Assembly (NCBI GenBank): GCA_002369495.1
Contig: DFFD01000010.1
Location: 3,402 to 9,475 of the forward strand
From: Lachnospiraceae bacterium UBA3785
GTDB taxonomy: Bacteria; Bacillota; Clostridia; Lachnospirales; Lachnospiraceae
DNA length: 6,074 nucleotides
Direction: 5' to 3'
Within the stretch, counting starts at the first letter, position 1; each line of letters begins with the position of its first letter. The notes beneath the pieces were generated by a model that saw nothing but the letters and a program-made list of their open reading frames with translations, was not told where the DNA came from and searched no databases. Of this stretch, positions 5,419-6,074 are shown in pieces. The position numbers and the translations under genes are program-made.

Positions 5419-6074
5419 TAACGAAGCTCCTTCCGGCACATCTCAAGCGATGCGGCGATGACCTGATCCATATCGTAATACTTGTACTCCCCGAGGCGGC
5501 CGCCGAAGATGATTTTTCCCTCCATGTCGGCCAGCGCCCGGTACTCCCTGTAGAGGGCACTGTTCTTCTCGTCATTGACCGGGTAGTAGGGCTCGTCACC
5601 GGGCTTCCACTCGGAGCTGTACTCGCGGGAAATGACTGTCTTCGGGATGTCCCTGCCCTCGTCATCCTTGCCGAACTCGAACCATTTATGTTCGATGATG
5701 CGGGTGAAAGGTGTCTCCCGGTCCGTGTAGTTCACGGCGGCGTTGCCCTGAAAGTTCGGGATGTCGAGAATTTCATTTTCAAAGCGGACCGACCGGTACT
5801 CGAGATTCCCGAGCGAGTAGCCGAAGTAGGCATCGATCGGGCCCGTGTAGACGACCTTGTCCGACAGTGCATCAAGTTCATGCTTGTGCTTCAGGTAGTC
5901 AACGCCCAGGCTCACCTCGATCCCGGAGAGCATGTTCGCGACCATCTCGGTGTAGCCGCCCATCGGGATGCCCTGGTAGAGCGCGTTGAAATAGTTGTTG
6001 TCAAATGTAAGCCTCACCGGCAGGCGCTTGATGATGAAGGCCGGCAGGTCCCTGCAGTCGCGGCCCCACTGCTT
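5418..6074 (-). CDS. glf: UDP-galactopyranose mutase, C-terminal part (5' end beyond window)
   Basis: Glf is a cytosolic FAD enzyme that interconverts UDP-galactopyranose and UDP-galactofuranose, the donor for galactofuranose in surface glycans. The frame is open to the window edge and gives 218 residues, roughly the last 60 percent of a protein of about 370. The fragment opens with KQWGRDCRDLPAFIIKRLPV, typical of the family. It continues with DNNYFNALYQGIPMGGYTEM, FTRIIEH (Arg125, matching Arg280 of the Klebsiella enzyme by eye), SREYSSEW (Glu151), YYPV (Tyr164), and FGGRLGEYKYYDMD (Arg193, Tyr199, Asp201), which correspond to the known substrate- and FAD-site residues. The true start lies upstream; the GTG at 6017 is an internal Val codon. 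The stop codon overlaps the start of the next gene. No defect is visible in the part present. Confidence 0.96.
   Translation of the reverse strand, partial: KQWGRDCRDLPAFIIKRLPVRLTFDNNYFNALYQGIPMGGYTEMVANMLSGIEVSLGVDYLKHKHELDALSDKVVYTGPIDAYFGYSLGNLEYRSVRFENEILDIPNFQGNAAVNYTDRETPFTRIIEHKWFEFGKDDEGRDIPKTVISREYSSEWKPGDEPYYPVNDEKNSALYREYRALADMEGKIIFGGRLGEYKYYDMDQVIAASLEMCRKELR

Noticed and set aside
5419..5439. Upstream in-frame ATG for the guanylate-kinase-like gene giving 207 residues
   Set aside because: It lies inside glf, while the ATG at 5418 has a GGAG at good spacing and a TAATG overlap. The P-loop then sits at the normal N-terminal position.
6015..6017. GTG as a possible start of a shorter glf frame
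   Set aside because: Family-specific residues (KQWGRDCRDLPAFIIKRLP) continue upstream in the same frame to the window edge, so this is an internal Val codon.

Overview
The window is a compact bacterial chromosome segment in which every recognisable gene lies on the minus strand. It is GC-rich by eye, with good Shine-Dalgarno sequences and gaps of 0 to 80 bases. The protein sequences look like Clostridia of the Lachnospiraceae type: short-form SerC, SerC next to a DUF1015 protein, and a 'GKSATGKD'-type guanylate-kinase-like protein. This taxonomic reading is an inference from family resemblance. No mobile element, CRISPR array, tRNA or rRNA was seen.

Layout in the direction of transcription, from high to low coordinates. 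(1) 6074-5418: C-terminal part of UDP-galactopyranose mutase (glf), running in from outside the window. (2) 5418-4816: a divergent guanylate-kinase-like P-loop protein whose ATG overlaps the glf stop codon (TAATG). (3) 4815-4721: intergenic and leader region with a near-consensus sigma-A promoter (GTGACA, 17 bases, TATAAT). An interrupted palindrome covers the -10 box, and a GC-rich hairpin lies in the short leader. (4) 4720-3629: serC, phosphoserine aminotransferase. (5) 3615-2368: a DUF1015 protein with the ADGHHR motif. (6) 2327-1086: a stand-alone beta-CASP metallo-beta-lactamase-fold protein. (7) 1076-1: aroC, chorismate synthase, nearly complete but without its stop codon. Its last codons overlap a short sequence that resembles a dispersed GGGACGGTTCCTGT-type repeat.

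Items 4 to 7 read as one operon from the promoter at about 4770-4799. It would couple the second step of serine synthesis with the last step of the common aromatic pathway, with two less understood proteins between them. The usual partner serA (3-phosphoglycerate dehydrogenase) is absent between serC and the DUF1015 gene, and no phosphoserine phosphatase gene is in the window. Items 1 and 2 belong to a separate upstream unit concerned with galactofuranose-containing glycans.

I see no clearly new multi-gene system. The points most worth a second look are the DUF1015 protein joined directly to serC, the beta-CASP protein inside an amino-acid operon, the degenerate guanylate-kinase-like partner of glf, the palindrome on the serC promoter, and the repeat-like 3' end of aroC.
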